Assembly (NCBI RefSeq): GCF_003576645.1
Contig: NC_044916.1
Location: forward strand, 6,198,133 to 6,262,132
DNA: 64,000 nt
Direction: 5' to 3'
Source of the DNA: Ipomoea triloba
Taxonomy: Eukaryota; Streptophyta; Magnoliopsida; Solanales; Convolvulaceae
This document shows positions 47,716 to 59,184 of this stretch, in pieces. Each line of letters starts with the position of its first letter. Within the stretch, counting starts at the first letter, position 1. The position numbers and the translations under genes are program-made. The notes under the pieces were generated by a model. That model saw only the letters and a program-made list of their open reading frames with translations. It had not been told where the DNA came from and did not search any database.

Positions 47716-48198
47716 GTTTCAACCAGAGACGGAACCACCCTGGGGGCAGTGGGGGCACCTGCCCCCACTCACCCCACCCCCACCCCATATATAACCTTTG
47801 TATGTATATATGTATATATAGTACATGTTTTAGTATAAATATATAAAAACAGATATGGTAACTAACAGAGGTGCTAGACGAGGTGGTATAACTGTTTATT
47901 ATCAAGTGAGATGTTGCATGTTTGAATCCTGTTGACAACACAGTCTCTTTTTGGCATATATATATATATATTAATAATGAGATGTGTAATTTACAATGTG
48001 TTCTTTTTTTTCTTTTTTTGAAAAGTACAACGTATTCTTTATTTGAATTATTTTATCAAATTAATTATGTTTTATATTTCATTATGAATATTTTTATAAA
48101 GTTTTAATGTGTTTTATTTTTCGTCAATATCTAACAATATTTATTGCTATATTTCGCCCCCACTGGACTACATTTCTGGATCCGTTCCTGATTTCAAC
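47716..48198. mobile_element. hAT-type MITE
   Basis: The element is 47724-48190 (467 bp). Left CAGAGACGGAACCACC and reversed right CAGGAACGGATCCAGA are imperfect inverted ends. The 8-bp flanks GTTTCAAC (47716-47723) and ATTTCAAC (48191-48198) match at 7 of 8. The GTGGGGGC/GCCCCCAC core near both ends is typical of a common plant hAT MITE. A tRNA-like stretch at about 47867-47940 (GTGGTATAACTG, then GTTTGAATCCTG) may be a nested SINE. Confidence 0.75.
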
Positions 48199-49432
48199 AA
48201 CCTCATACTAAAGATATTGTGGGATTACTTGGGCACACAAGTAACAAGTGGGAGGTAGCAAATGATTTTTAATTTTCATATCGACAGCCGCGATGATGGT
48301 GGTGAGGATGAGGATGGAGAGAGTAGCGGTTTTCTCTAAGTTTGAATGAATCAACAATGAAACAAGTCATCAAATTATTTTTATTTAAATTTGGAGAAAA
48401 TGCTAAGCGAATATAATTTTAAAAGTAAATGTCAATAATTAGATCTTATTTTAGAACAAAAAGTTAATTGAACACTAGCGAATAATAGATAGAGATATAT
48501 GGCATGCTTTTTATTTTTTACTATAAGTATTGGCCATGAAAGTCATTCCTATAAAATTTATAGATGAAAATTTAGAAAGGTAATGAACTATCAACTAATG
48601 ATGATTGCGTAAGTTGGGATTAGGTTTAACACTTCAGTTGGATTGGTATGTTTGGTCGGAAATAAGATATTGTGGTCATTTTGGAATTAAAAAATGATCT
48701 TTGCGTACGATGTTAAATAGTAAAGTGAAGTTGGTAAATGTTGACCAAATTTGGGAGTTGGATTAAAATTGTTTGAAATTATTTTTTTGAGAATAAAGGA
48801 TTAATTCATTAAATCACGTAGAAGAATGTCTACAAGAAAGGAGTAATGTCAAACCATTCTCTGCAACCTGACTCAGAAAAAAATTATTGTTTGAAATTGT
48901 TTGAAATTATATTCCATAAAAATTTAAAAGTTAACTACGGAGTATTTTATAAACTATAATTATGTTGAAACCTGTTAATGACCTTGCAGTCTATTGACTC
49001 TATGAACAGAGAGAACAGTATTGACTCTATGAACAAATACTGCATTGTAACAAAATCAGTAGTATTCAAAGTTATGTTTTCACCTATTTTTGTCTTTCTC
49101 TTTACTTTATTTTATATTGTTATGTGTATTGCATTTTTAGAATGAAGCATATGAATTTACAACATTACTCAATAATTTAAAAATTTTGAACTAAAATTAC
49201 CTACTAAGCAAAATATTTGATTTTTTTTGTTAATTAATAGACATTTTTCTATTAAAACCCCATGAAAAGGAATTTAAAAAAAAAAAAAAAAGGAAAATGA
49301 GTGAGAAAATGAGGCAAATGATGGAAAGAAAGAGGTATTACTTTGTTGAAATCAAATTACAGAATTAAAAACAACTCTTTTAGCCCTATCTGTTCCCATA
49401 GATGAGAAGGGCATTGAAGTAATTAACTATCC
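48199..49432. other. 3' flank of the VQ gene
   Basis: AT-rich intergenic DNA, no gene seen. Confidence 0.5.
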
Positions 49433-50038
49433 TCAAGAAGAAGAAGAAGTGTCGGAAACTCGGGGCGAAGTGACCGGGAATAGAGGGAGGAGCTGCGGCG
49501 GCTGAGATTCGGTCCTCGGAGATGGGTGCAAGTAAAACTTCTTCTCAGCAATCGCTTTCTCCTCCTCGGACGAAGACTTGTCGACGAACGGGTAATCGGT
49601 CAACGGCGTGACGGGGCTGAGAACGAGCGCCGGAAAATCAAGAATGCTCGGAGACAGAACCTCCGGCTTCAAGAACGTCGACCCGGAATTCAAAGGGCTT
49701 ATAATTAGCCCATTCTTGAGGCTGTTCCTTCTCTCGTACAGCTTGAACCCTTGTTTCTTGGGAGGGGTCTTGTTTGGGGGTATGGAGAATCCCTTGGCGG
49801 TGGCGTCCGAGGAACCAGTGAGCATCTGGACAACCTGCTTGAACGATGAAGTGTCTGCTTGAACAAAGGTTGTTGGGTAAGGGTTATTAGCTACTTCAGA
49901 TCTTGGGGTTAATGGTGGGGAAGTACCACTGCTTATGCTGATTGTACCACTGCCATTGTTGCTGTTTGGTGAGTTTATGGTAGAATCTTGAAGAGGTTTT
50001 GAGATGATTCCCATTGAAATTTTAGTTTCTTTCTTCAT
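49433..50038 (-). CDS. VQ-motif transcriptional regulator
   Basis: Single exon, 201 aa from the ATG at 50036-50038 (a second ATG eight codons later would give 193 aa). The frame is open upstream to 50155, but those residues look like translated leader. The VQ motif FKQVVQMLTG (FxxxVQxLTG) is complete, at about residues 63-72. Many Ser/Thr-Pro sites follow (SPPLTPR, ISPLNSG, LSPSIL, LSPVTPLTDYPF, PSPRTES, TSPRVS), which resembles the VQ4/VQ13 group targeted by MAP kinases MPK3 and MPK6. Family knowledge: VQ proteins bind WRKY factors in the nucleus and tune defence and growth genes. Lack of introns is normal for the family. The exact orthologue is not assigned. Confidence 0.88.
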   Translation of the reverse strand: MKKETKISMGIISKPLQDSTINSPNSNNGSGTISISSGTSPPLTPRSEVANNPYPTTFVQADTSSFKQVVQMLTGSSDATAKGFSIPPNKTPPKKQGFKLYERRNSLKNGLIISPLNSGSTFLKPEVLSPSILDFPALVLSPVTPLTDYPFVDKSSSEEEKAIAEKKFYLHPSPRTESQPPQLLPLFPVTSPRVSDTSSSS

Positions 50039-50224
50039 TTTTTTCCTCTCTCTCTCCAAAATTTTGATTTGGAGAGAAGAATGGGAAGGATATGATATGA
50101 TATGATGAAGAAAGAAAAGAGAGATGTGAATGTGAATGAGTGAAAAACAAGGCATATGAAAAGCATGGGGATTTCAGCTTGCTTGCTACTTTTGTCACTC
50201 CATCTACCCTTTGACTTCTTAGTG

Positions 50225-50490
50225 TTCTATTATTATTTTAATTAATTAATTTATTTGTCTCATTTTATTTTTGTTTCTGGAATTATTTTTAATTTAATTT
50301 TTTATAATATCAAGGTTGTTGTTAATATATAAAATTTATATATTTAAAAATTATATTAAAAATACTATTAATCATAAAAAAAAAAGAAATTTAAAACTAA
50401 TTAAAAATATATTTTTTTAAAAAAAGCAAAAAAATTGTTGGTTTGATCAATAAATAGTAAAAATGACAGTTAAAATAATATAAAGGAGTA
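50225..50490. mobile_element. Diverged Stowaway-like MITE
   Basis: It shares with the 8655-8915 element the order TGTCTCATTTTATTT, TTAATATATAAAATTTATATA, and GGTTTGATCAATAAATAGTA. The ends are decayed. Confidence 0.5.
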
Positions 50491-51029
50491 CAATTTTTGC
50501 ATCAAATGTTTACAAATTTTTTATCAAAAAAGTTCCAAATAAAAAAGAATAAAATTGAAATAAATAAATAAATAAAGTTTGAAGAACCAAATGTTAAAGT
50601 AGAATATTGTTGTTAAGCTATTAATTGATTTAAAAATGTTATTAAATAGTGGAATATCTCTCTATCAATCAAATTCGAGTAATGAAGTGAGTGACTGATT
50701 TTGAGTTTGTTTGGTTTGGAATATGTGAATTGGGTAGAGTGCAAGTGAGCTAAGCCAACTCACTAGTTGCTCATTATCCATTGAGTCATGGTTTAAATCG
50801 CTTCATGATAACGAGCTCAATTAGCCCTACTAGCGAGTTGGCTTAGCTCAATTAGGCTCTTAAAGCATTCAATCTCAATGATAGTCAATCTCCATGTTTT
50901 TGGTATGCGTATGAAATATAAGATTGTGATTATTGTATAGCACTAGTATTGACACAATATAAGAGTGTCACTTCTCATAAGGGGATATGTAATATAATTC
51001 TAATCAGGAATGGGTCATTCTATGAGGCT
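50491..51029. other. Intergenic DNA upstream of the VQ gene
   Basis: No gene. The promoter of the minus-strand VQ gene lies between 50039 and the MITE or beyond. Confidence 0.45.
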
Positions 51030-51735
51030 AGTTTTGGGGCATCCCAAACTACAATTGGAGTATCATGGCAAGCCATGGGTTGGTAGAAGCCGATGTAAGG
51101 AGAAGGATAGGAGATGGGGAGACCACTAATGTTTGGAACACCCCCTTGATTTCCAAGGCCAAATCCGTTTATTGTTACCCCTATGCCATTGGCTCATATG
51201 CAAGCAGCTCTGAAATAGTGGATAAACTCCTAGCCGAAGCCAACTAGAGACAAAATCGAACTCAGTTTTGACTCTCTCCTTTAATGTCTTTTGGAATGAG
51301 ATCTTTTATTTTTCACCTTTTCCATTTATAGCATTGCCCGCTAACCTTACTAAATTCTTCCAAAAATTTTCAAAGAATTGAGCTTGTCACACACTCTTTA
51401 CACACATTTACAAGGTGAAATGAACTATTGGCGCTTGGATGGCTAATATGCTACAAATGGACTAGACTAGGTAGGATTGGGGCTTGTTGGAGGATTTATT
51501 GGATGGGAGTGATCACCCAGTACTATTCTAAATGGGCGTCGTGGTGGTTTTGGCTATGATTGTGAGCCATTATCTTAATTTGTGTTTTACTTTTGTTACA
51601 ATTTCCTTTTCTTTTGTTAGGCGTTCTATGAATAGTGTTGTAGATGCTTTGCCCATGAGGATGTCCTCCCAAACTAAAAACCTGGTGTGGAATTCATCTC
51701 CTCCGTCTTTTGTGGAGAACTTATTGCTTGTTTAA
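51030..51735 (+). mobile_element. LINE relic (RT zinc-binding to RNase H end)
   Basis: The frame at 51065 reads ASHGLVEADVRRRIGDG and TTNVWNTPL, the usual segment after plant LINE reverse transcriptase (ARxGVRWRIGDG...W). The frame ending at 51735 reads FSFVRRSMNSVVDALP and a WNSSPPSFVENLL-like end, the C-terminus of the RNase H domain. The part in between is largely missing or shifted. It is inactive. Confidence 0.65.
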
Positions 51736-52673
51736 TGCATTGTTTTGGTTAGTTGGTTTTCAAACAAAAAAGTATTATTATTATTATCACAACCAGCACA
51801 TAGACAAATTATTGTTCTTAATATAGTTCAAACTCATTTAACTCGTATCCATTTTGAGAACTGTAAAAGTTGAAACAATCTTATATAAGCTTATTGTCAC
51901 GGACTCGTTTTCCCCTAACGACGTCACGTGCAGCTTTAGCTATATTTCCCGTCAAATAGCTAAGTCAGCCCGTTACCTCCCTCAAAAAATATCCAAAGTA
52001 AGTGATGAGATGACTACGGAATAAGTTGGGCAAGAAGCTAAAGAAAACACTCAAACTTTATATGGAACTAGTATTACTTCCACTCTTTTATTCCACACTT
52101 AGATGGTTTATTTGATTTCTTGGATGCTTTACAAATGAGCTCTACTAGGGGTATTTGGACTCGTTTTCCCCGAACGACGTCACATGACATTATGCCCACT
52201 TAAAGAATTATACATGTTCAAAAACCATAAAATTCCAAGGTAAAATCATACTCTCACATCCCTGGTTAATTGTACATTCTGTTCAAACAAGCTATTGAGG
52301 TGAGGAGTTAAATAACAACATGATTGTTTCATTAACTAAGGTACACAAATGGGCATAGAGGTTCAAGGTGCATCATGATGGTAACCACTTGAAGCCTTCT
52401 AGGTAGTAGACTCGGGGGTGACAAGCAATTAACTGCTTCAACCAGCTGGATTTTCAGTTACGACACCTTCACACTAATAACCACTTTGGTGTGCAGCAAC
52501 AAGACTAGGAAAATTATCAGATCGTTATAGCATGAGGGCATTTGAACAACCTGAAAAGAATCAACTCAGTGTCACAAGATGTTGCTGGCAATGGCATAAT
52601 GGTTTCACAAGAAGTGAAGCCCGGAAGTGGATCAACCATCAGAGCAATCCAGGCCGTGAAGGATGGATCTCTA
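51736..52673. other. 3' flank of the dynamin gene
   Basis: Intergenic DNA. A phrase GGACTCGTTTTCCCCNAACGACGTCAC occurs twice (about 51900 and 52157), a small unexplained repeat. No gene. Confidence 0.5.
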
Positions 52674-53845
52674 TCAAAGTCCTCTAGCCACACTTTTGAA
52701 CTCACTCAAGCAACTATGTAGCATCTTTTGTCGCTTCTGAAGGGATTGGCGTTCATTCTGAAGGATATCAATTGATCCAGGGGAAACAAACATGTCCATG
52801 AATTTCTCATCATTGACAGCAAACAAATCCAATCCAAGTGCCACGAAGAGCCTCTCCCGACTGCACAGTTAGAGAAATACTTCATTCGTTTAATAGTTAG
52901 CTGACAACATAAATTAGAACATTGACTAAAGGACTATTCTGTTTAAAGCATACACATAATGTCATGACTGCAATGGCAATGCCTGTATTAAGATGGCATA
53001 ATGTCTTGGCATATTCTGGTGCAAAATATTCCTTTGCAGCCCATTTTGTTAAAGATATGCACCAAAAGATTTGGGAACAAAGAAAGCTGCCCCAACTTCA
53101 TAGAATTTATGCAGACTCTTAGAGATGATCAAATAGTGGAGGAATTTAGAAACCTACCAAGGAGTAAGAAAGCCAGAGTTCAAAGTAGATGACACACTTT
53201 GCTCAACCAGAACGTCGCGCATTCTGGCAAAATGTTTTGCAGCTAGTGAACAGATCTCTGCATAAGGTGAGGCTGATCTTGAATTAGTATCCCCACTTCC
53301 AAACAAGAGGCTTACATTTTGGCCCCTCAAATTATCAGGATTTTTGTTACTGCCAATCAGTCTAGACTGCCGTTTTCTTGCTCCAACATCGCAATTCACA
53401 AGTTCTTTTTTTACTCCATAGTTGGCATCACAAGGTTGATCAGGAGATGGAGTCTCTGGTACAGTCATTTGACATTCACGAAGCGCATCTCTGGCCTCCC
53501 CAATTTTTCCGGGTGTTGTTTCCTGCCCATTCTTTTCAGGAGGCACATTTTCTTGGTCTTTTGGTATGACTTCACTGCGCAATGAAGGCCCGCCATCGGA
53601 AAGTTCAAGACAAAATGAACCAGCTGAGGCTTGATTCAAGTTGTATATAGTGTTTGAACCAGCTCCAAAAGTACCCAAGAAGTCCTCATAGCAGACCTGA
53701 GAATATGGACTAGTAACTGAATCAAGATGGTGCCTAAGAAGCTGTTTGCACTGTCTGGAGAGATCTTTTATGAAGCGGTTGTAAGACTGCCTTAGAGAGG
53801 CAAGGAAACCAACATATCCATCAACATCCCCATCTCTATGTCCAT
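52674..53845 (-). CDS. DRP5A: Dynamin-related protein 5A-like, C-terminal exons (partial)
   Basis: Two exons, 53845-53158 and 52860-52674, with a GT-AG intron splitting the Cys codon of STLNSGFLTPCRERL. They encode about the last 290 residues. The segment DGYVGFLASLRQSYNRF with HHLDSVTSPYS lies before a Ser/Pro-rich middle part; the end (AAKHFARMRDVLVE, FVALGLDLFAVNDEKFMDMF, SEFKSVARGL) corresponds to the GTPase effector region of plant DRP5A as I remember it. Known role of DRP5A: a dynamin acting at the cell plate in cytokinesis. The GTPase exons must lie beyond 64000. The acceptor at 53846-53847 is followed upstream by an intron that contains the whole copia insertion. The assignment to DRP5A rather than another dynamin rests on memory and is moderately sure. 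Confidence 0.72.
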
Positions 53846-54050
53846 CTACAAATCAAAGTGACCCACAGAAATAAGGAGAGTTTTTTATTTTTTATTTTTT
53901 ATTTTTTTAAGAAGAAAGAGTTTGAGAATGCCAAGCAAAAGGAAAGTGATATTTGCCAAAGTTTACATGCTCCTTTCACAGCACTATCAACTACCAATAA
54001 GTACCACAATGCTTTCTTTAACTGATACTTTGCAAATTATCATTGAAGTT

Positions 54051-54228
54051 TGTTGAGATTCACTGTATTTTTTATTTGCTTTTACTAGTATTTATTTCCT
54101 ATTTATTTCCTAGATGACTGTTAGTATCCCTAGGTGCTGTTAGTATTCTTCTACAGCCTATATATATATTGTTGTCAATGATTATTTGTAAATCAAGTTC
54201 TAAGAAATATATCTTTTCCTCTTCAACA
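54051..54228 (+). repeat. 5' LTR of the copia element
   Basis: 178 bp, TGTTGAGATTC...CTCTTCAACA. Compared with the 3' LTR I see one substitution (GATGACTG/GATAACTG) and one extra TA in a TA run. An artefactual second copy is at 55878-56055. Confidence 0.92.
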
Positions 54229-54241
54229 TGGTATCAGAACC
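54229..54241 (+). promoter_or_regulatory. Primer-binding site of the copia element
   Basis: TGGTATCAGAACC directly after the LTR is complementary to the 3' end of initiator methionine tRNA, the usual copia primer. Confidence 0.85.
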
Positions 54242-55304
54242 ACCTCCTGTGGCCTGACCTTTTTTTCCCCATCTCTCATTCACTATGAACAGTAACTCAC
54301 AGTACTCTGTTCATTATACACTGAAATTCTTAAACTCCTTTTCCGAGTGGTTTTTCGCAAAATCTGAACAAACAGCCCCAGGCAGGAAGGAGAGGCGACC
54401 CCCATCGTCGAGATCCGGGCTCAAACCGCCGCCGCATGCGCCTCCACGTGCGGCGCGTGAGCCGTTTTCCGGCGACTTTTTCCGGCGAAAACTTCCAGTC
54501 TGGTCGGCGCCCCTCCCCTGCCTCGCCTAGTAATATCTTTCCTTTTTTTTTCAACCATGTCTTCAACTGGAATGGGTGAAACCTCTGGCAGTGTTGAAAA
54601 TGCTTTCCCTAGCTCAGTTTTTGTGCCTAACTTATCTAGAAATCCTGTTATAACCTCTAAAAAATTATGTGGGTCACAAAACTATCACTCTTGGTCGGAT
54701 GCCGTTGAAATGTGGTTTATGGGCCAAGGTGTTATTGACCATTTGGAAAAGGGGGTAGAAGAGGTTACAGAAAATGAAAAGGCAATTTGGAAAAGGGTAG
54801 ATGCTCAACTTTGTAGTCTCCTATGGCAATCCTTTTCACCTGAGTTAGTTCAACTGTTTAGAGTTTTTAAAACATGTGTTGAGGTTTGGAATCAAGCTAA
54901 AGCCTTGATACACTCTCATTTGTACCTATTTTACCTGTGTTTTTATGTAGGTTTTAGAGTTAATTGTGTGATAAAATGTTGTGTCCAATGCTTATTTCCT
55001 TGTTTTCATATTTAAAATGGTATAATGCTTGGTTTAGATGTTTTTGATGTGTTTAGAAGTGCATTAGAACCATTTGGGAGCAAAAGCCAATCCAAAGGAG
55101 CCAAAGAGTTGTAATTCCCGCTACCATGGCGACACCTCGGTAATTGGACCATATCTCAGCCTAGGAATATCCAAATGAGGTGATTCTTGAACCATTGGAA
55201 AGAAGACTTCAAGTGCTACAACTCTTATGAAGACATCAAAGTGCGGTTCGAAAGGGAAAAGGGTCAAAATTAGGCTGCAAGTCGAAACTGTGTTGCAGGC
55301 AGAT

Positions 55305-55390
55305 TCTCGACGCGTCGAGAGTTGGCAGAATGCCAAAATTTTGGTTCGGAAATATCTCGACGTGTCGAGAAAAGTCCTCGACGCGTCGAG
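55305..55390 (+). promoter_or_regulatory. Three palindromes CTCGACGYGTCGAG in the solo LTR U3
   Basis: TCTCGACGCGTCGAGA (55305-55320), TCTCGACGTGTCGAGA (55355-55370) and CTCGACGCGTCGAG (55377-55390) lie 65-150 bp before the TATA box. Repeated dyads at this place look like transcription factor sites. The artefactual second copy is at 57132-57217. Confidence 0.6.
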
Positions 55391-55454
55391 AAATCGCAGA
55401 TCTGAAATTTCTGCTGCTCTGAAATGTCTGTTTTGCCCCCTCATTCTCCACCCA

Positions 55455-55463
55455 CTATAAAAG
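55455..55463 (+). promoter_or_regulatory. TATA box of the solo LTR
   Basis: CTATAAAAG followed about 30 bp later by a CTCTTCAAACCCTAAG context typical of a plant transcription start. It defines U3 upstream and R/U5 downstream. Confidence 0.6.
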
Positions 55464-55656
55464 CATCATTTTCTCTTCAAACCCTAAGCTTGGCTGCGGA
55501 TTTGGACCAAAAAGGAGAGCAAGGAAGAAGATTTGAAGCCACAACAAGAAAGGAGAAGAGCTTGGAAGACACATTCGGGAGAATTTCTTCATCTCTTCTC
55601 TATTTTAAACTTTAGTAAATCTTCCTTTGAATTGTTTGTTGTTGAATCTATTTTAG

Positions 55657-55657
55657 N
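55657..55657. other. Single-N contig join with about 1.82 kb of unmerged overlap
   Basis: 53831-55651 is repeated at 55658-57478, including host exon and intron flank, LTR, primer site and gag. A real second element would not copy the host flank. Confidence 0.92.
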
Positions 55658-57793
55658 CATCTCTATGTCCATCTACAAATCAAAGTGACCCACAGAAATA
55701 AGGAGAGTTTTTTATTTTTTATTTTTTATTTTTTTAAGAAGAAAGAGTTTGAGAATGCCAAGCAAAAGGAAAGTGATATTTGCCAAAGTTTACATGCTCC
55801 TTTCACAGCACTATCAACTACCAATAAGTACCACAATGCTTTCTTTAACTGATACTTTGCAAATTATCATTGAAGTTTGTTGAGATTCACTGTATTTTTT
55901 ATTTGCTTTTACTAGTATTTATTTCCTATTTATTTCCTAGATGACTGTTAGTATCCCTAGGTGCTGTTAGTATTCTTCTACAGCCTATATATATATTGTT
56001 GTCAATGATTATTTGTAAATCAAGTTCTAAGAAATATATCTTTTCCTCTTCAACATGGTATCAGAACCACCTCCTGTGGCCTGACCTTTTTTTCCCCATC
56101 TCTCATTCACTATGAACAGTAACTCACAGTACTCTGTTCATTATACACTGAAATTCTTAAACTCCTTTTCCGAGTGGTTTTTCGCAAAATCTGAACAAAC
56201 AGCCCCAGGCAGGAAGGAGAGGCGACCCCCATCGTCGAGATCCGGGCTCAAACCGCCGCCGCATGCGCCTCCACGTGCGGCGCGTGAGCCGTTTTCCGGC
56301 GACTTTTTCCGGCGAAAACTTCCAGTCTGGTCGGCGCCCCTCCCCTGCCTCGCCTAGTAATATCTTTCCTTTTTTTTTCAACCATGTCTTCAACTGGAAT
56401 GGGTGAAACCTCTGGCAGTGTTGAAAATGCTTTCCCTAGCTCAGTTTTTGTGCCTAACTTATCTAGAAATCCTGTTATAACCTCTAAAAAATTATGTGGG
56501 TCACAAAACTATCACTCTTGGTCGGATGCCGTTGAAATGTGGTTTATGGGCCAAGGTGTTATTGACCATTTGGAAAAGGGGGTAGAAGAGGTTACAGAAA
56601 ATGAAAAGGCAATTTGGAAAAGGGTAGATGCTCAACTTTGTAGTCTCCTATGGCAATCCTTTTCACCTGAGTTAGTTCAACTGTTTAGAGTTTTTAAAAC
56701 ATGTGTTGAGGTTTGGAATCAAGCTAAAGCCTTGATACACTCTCATTTGTACCTATTTTACCTGTGTTTTTATGTAGGTTTTAGAGTTAATTGTGTGATA
56801 AAATGTTGTGTCCAATGCTTATTTCCTTGTTTTCATATTTAAAATGGTATAATGCTTGGTTTAGATGTTTTTGATGTGTTTAGAAGTGCATTAGAACCAT
56901 TTGGGAGCAAAAGCCAATCCAAAGGAGCCAAAGAGTTGTAATTCCCGCTACCATGGCGACACCTCGGTAATTGGACCATATCTCAGCCTAGGAATATCCA
57001 AATGAGGTGATTCTTGAACCATTGGAAAGAAGACTTCAAGTGCTACAACTCTTATGAAGACATCAAAGTGCGGTTCGAAAGGGAAAAGGGTCAAAATTAG
57101 GCTGCAAGTCGAAACTGTGTTGCAGGCAGATTCTCGACGCGTCGAGAGTTGGCAGAATGCCAAAATTTTGGTTCGGAAATATCTCGACGTGTCGAGAAAA
57201 GTCCTCGACGCGTCGAGAAATCGCAGATCTGAAATTTCTGCTGCTCTGAAATGTCTGTTTTGCCCCCTCATTCTCCACCCACTATAAAAGCATCATTTTC
57301 TCTTCAAACCCTAAGCTTGGCTGCGGATTTGGACCAAAAAGGAGAGCAAGGAAGAAGATTTGAAGCCACAACAAGAAAGGAGAAGAGCTTGGAAGACACA
57401 TTCGGGAGAATTTCTTCATCTCTTCTCTATTTTAAACTTTAGTAAATCTTCCTTTGAATTGTTTGTTGTTGAATCTATCTTTAGTAAATCTTCCTTTGAA
57501 TTGTTTGTTGTTGAATCTATTTTAGCCATGATAGGCTTTGAATTGTTTGTTGTTGAATCTATTTTAGCCATGATAGGCTAAGCTTTCCTTTGGGATTTTT
57601 GGATTGATAAGTGTTTATGAACCTATGTGCCTAATTCTTTAATTGCTTGAATGAAATATCTATTTGGGTTTATTACTTGTGTTGTAATTGTGGCTTAATT
57701 TCTTGATGCTTGTAGTTAAGGATCCTAATTACTTGTTTCATTGCTAAATTTGTCTATAAATTAGAGCACCCACAATTGCACTTGATTCTTGTA

Positions 57794-57987
57794 CCTCGAG
57801 AGAGGACATGTTGATTAAGGGATATATTGTGAATAGCTCACGAGAGTGAGTATTCCAATTGTGAATAGCCCACGAGAGTGGGTATTCCATTTATTGCTTG
57901 TTCTTGATTATATGTTGTGAATAGCTCACGAGAGTGAGTATTCCAATTACCTTATTTCGGGATTGAATTACGAGAGTAATCTTTCCC
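57794..57987 (+). other. Array of five GAGA-loop hairpins in the solo LTR leader
   Basis: Stems with an identical GAGA loop: 57794-57805 (CCTC/GAGG), 57831-57855 and 57919-57943 (GAATA-G-CTCAC/GTGAGTATTC), 57863-57887 (GAATA-G-CCCAC/GTGGGTATTC) and 57959-57987 (GGGA...ATTAC/GTAAT...TCCC). Copy 57863-57887 differs from its neighbours by a T-A to C-G pair exchange. GAGA is a GNRA tetraloop. The same array appears at 59452-59645 in the overlapping contig. It lies downstream of the LTR TATA box and would be in the RNA. Confidence 0.7.
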
Positions 57988-59183
57988 TTTTAGATTGCAA
58001 TCATCCAGACTTGTTTAACTCGAATGATTATTTCACTTTAGATTGGCACTAGGTGATTAAACACTTTGACCTCCAAAAATCCCGCTCTTAATCTATTGTA
58101 TATAAAAGTCCGTTTGCCTTGCTTCATTTATTTTGTTTTCATAATTATAGATAAATACCCATTGTTAACGTAGGAATAGCTTCTCGTGAATTAATTAGTA
58201 ACTAGTGCTTGATACCCCGCTTCCCTGTGGATCGATAACCCCAGAATACTCCGAGTATTTGCTTGTACCTTAAAAAGGCTACGACCAAGCCTTATACACC
58301 AATGATATTTCACAATGTTACACAGTTGTTGATAATTTGGTTAATTTGAAGAAGGATGGTGTGAGTATGGAAGCCTTTCTTGGAAAAACTCAAAGTTTAT
58401 TAACTGAATTTAATAAACTATTACCAATTGGAGGGACACCTTCTGAACAGACTGCCCAAAGGGAAAATTTTTTTGTTGTCCTCGTTTTATCTAAATTAGG
58501 CCCTAAGTTTGACAATACTCGAAACCAGATTCTTGGGAATAACGTTGTGCCAGGAATCAAAGAATTGTTCAAACGCCTTCTTCAAGTGGCTTCTTTTCCT
58601 GGTGAGATTCCTGGAACCACCACAGAACAATCTGCACTTGTGATCCAAGGAGGTCGAGGTAACAATCTGGGCAATCGGAATAAAGACCGTAGTGGGCAGA
58701 AAAATGCTAGATACTGTGATTACTGCCATAGATCTGGACACACACGGGACCGATGTTGGAAGCTACATGGGAAACCATTGCCTGCCCCAACAAATGTGGC
58801 TCAGCTCAATCAAGAAGGATTAGGCTCTAAACTATCTCTCTTGCAGAATATGAAGAGTTTGCCCGGTTTAAAGCTAATGCCCAAGCTGCTGTTGTCACTC
58901 CTTTGGCTAATACAGAAGAGACTCATACTATTCTTGTTTCTCAATCTGGATCTCTTGGACCATGGGTCCTTGATTCAGGTTCCTCTGAACATATCCGTGG
59001 TAATTCTTCCTTATTGACTCACCTCACAAACTCTAAGTCTCTCCCGTCCATTGTGTTTGGTAATGGATCCATATGTACTACTAACGGAGTGGGTAAAGCA
59101 AGACATCTTCCTAATCTACCTTTGTCATCAGTTTTGTATATACCTGCATGTCCTTTTAATTTGATTTCCATTCATCAGCTTAC

Positions 59184-59184
59184 N
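59184..59184. other. Single-N contig join with about 1.66 kb of unmerged overlap
   Basis: From 59185 on, the sequence repeats 57485-59183 (offset 1658 after two extra 42-bp units in the left contig). The second gag/protease start is therefore not a second gene. Confidence 0.9.

Noticed and set aside
49526..49862. Plus-strand frames opposite the VQ gene
   Set aside because: They are shadows of the VQ coding strand and have no recognisable domain.
54285..54530. 81-aa frame before gag with Pro/Arg-rich sequence
   Set aside because: It lies in the copia leader between the primer site and gag, ends before the gag ATG and matches no domain.
56112..57442. A second set of gag, leader and LTR frames identical to 54285-55615
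   Set aside because: It is the same locus read twice through an unmerged contig overlap at the N in 55657; it includes host flank and is not a second element.
57794..57987. A tRNA or other known small RNA for the hairpin array
   Set aside because: No cloverleaf, no A or B box and no CCA-type acceptor; the stems are separate and alike, so it is not a known RNA gene.
58337..59183. A second gag/protease gene identical to 59995-60842
   Set aside because: It is the duplicated contig end before the N at 59184.
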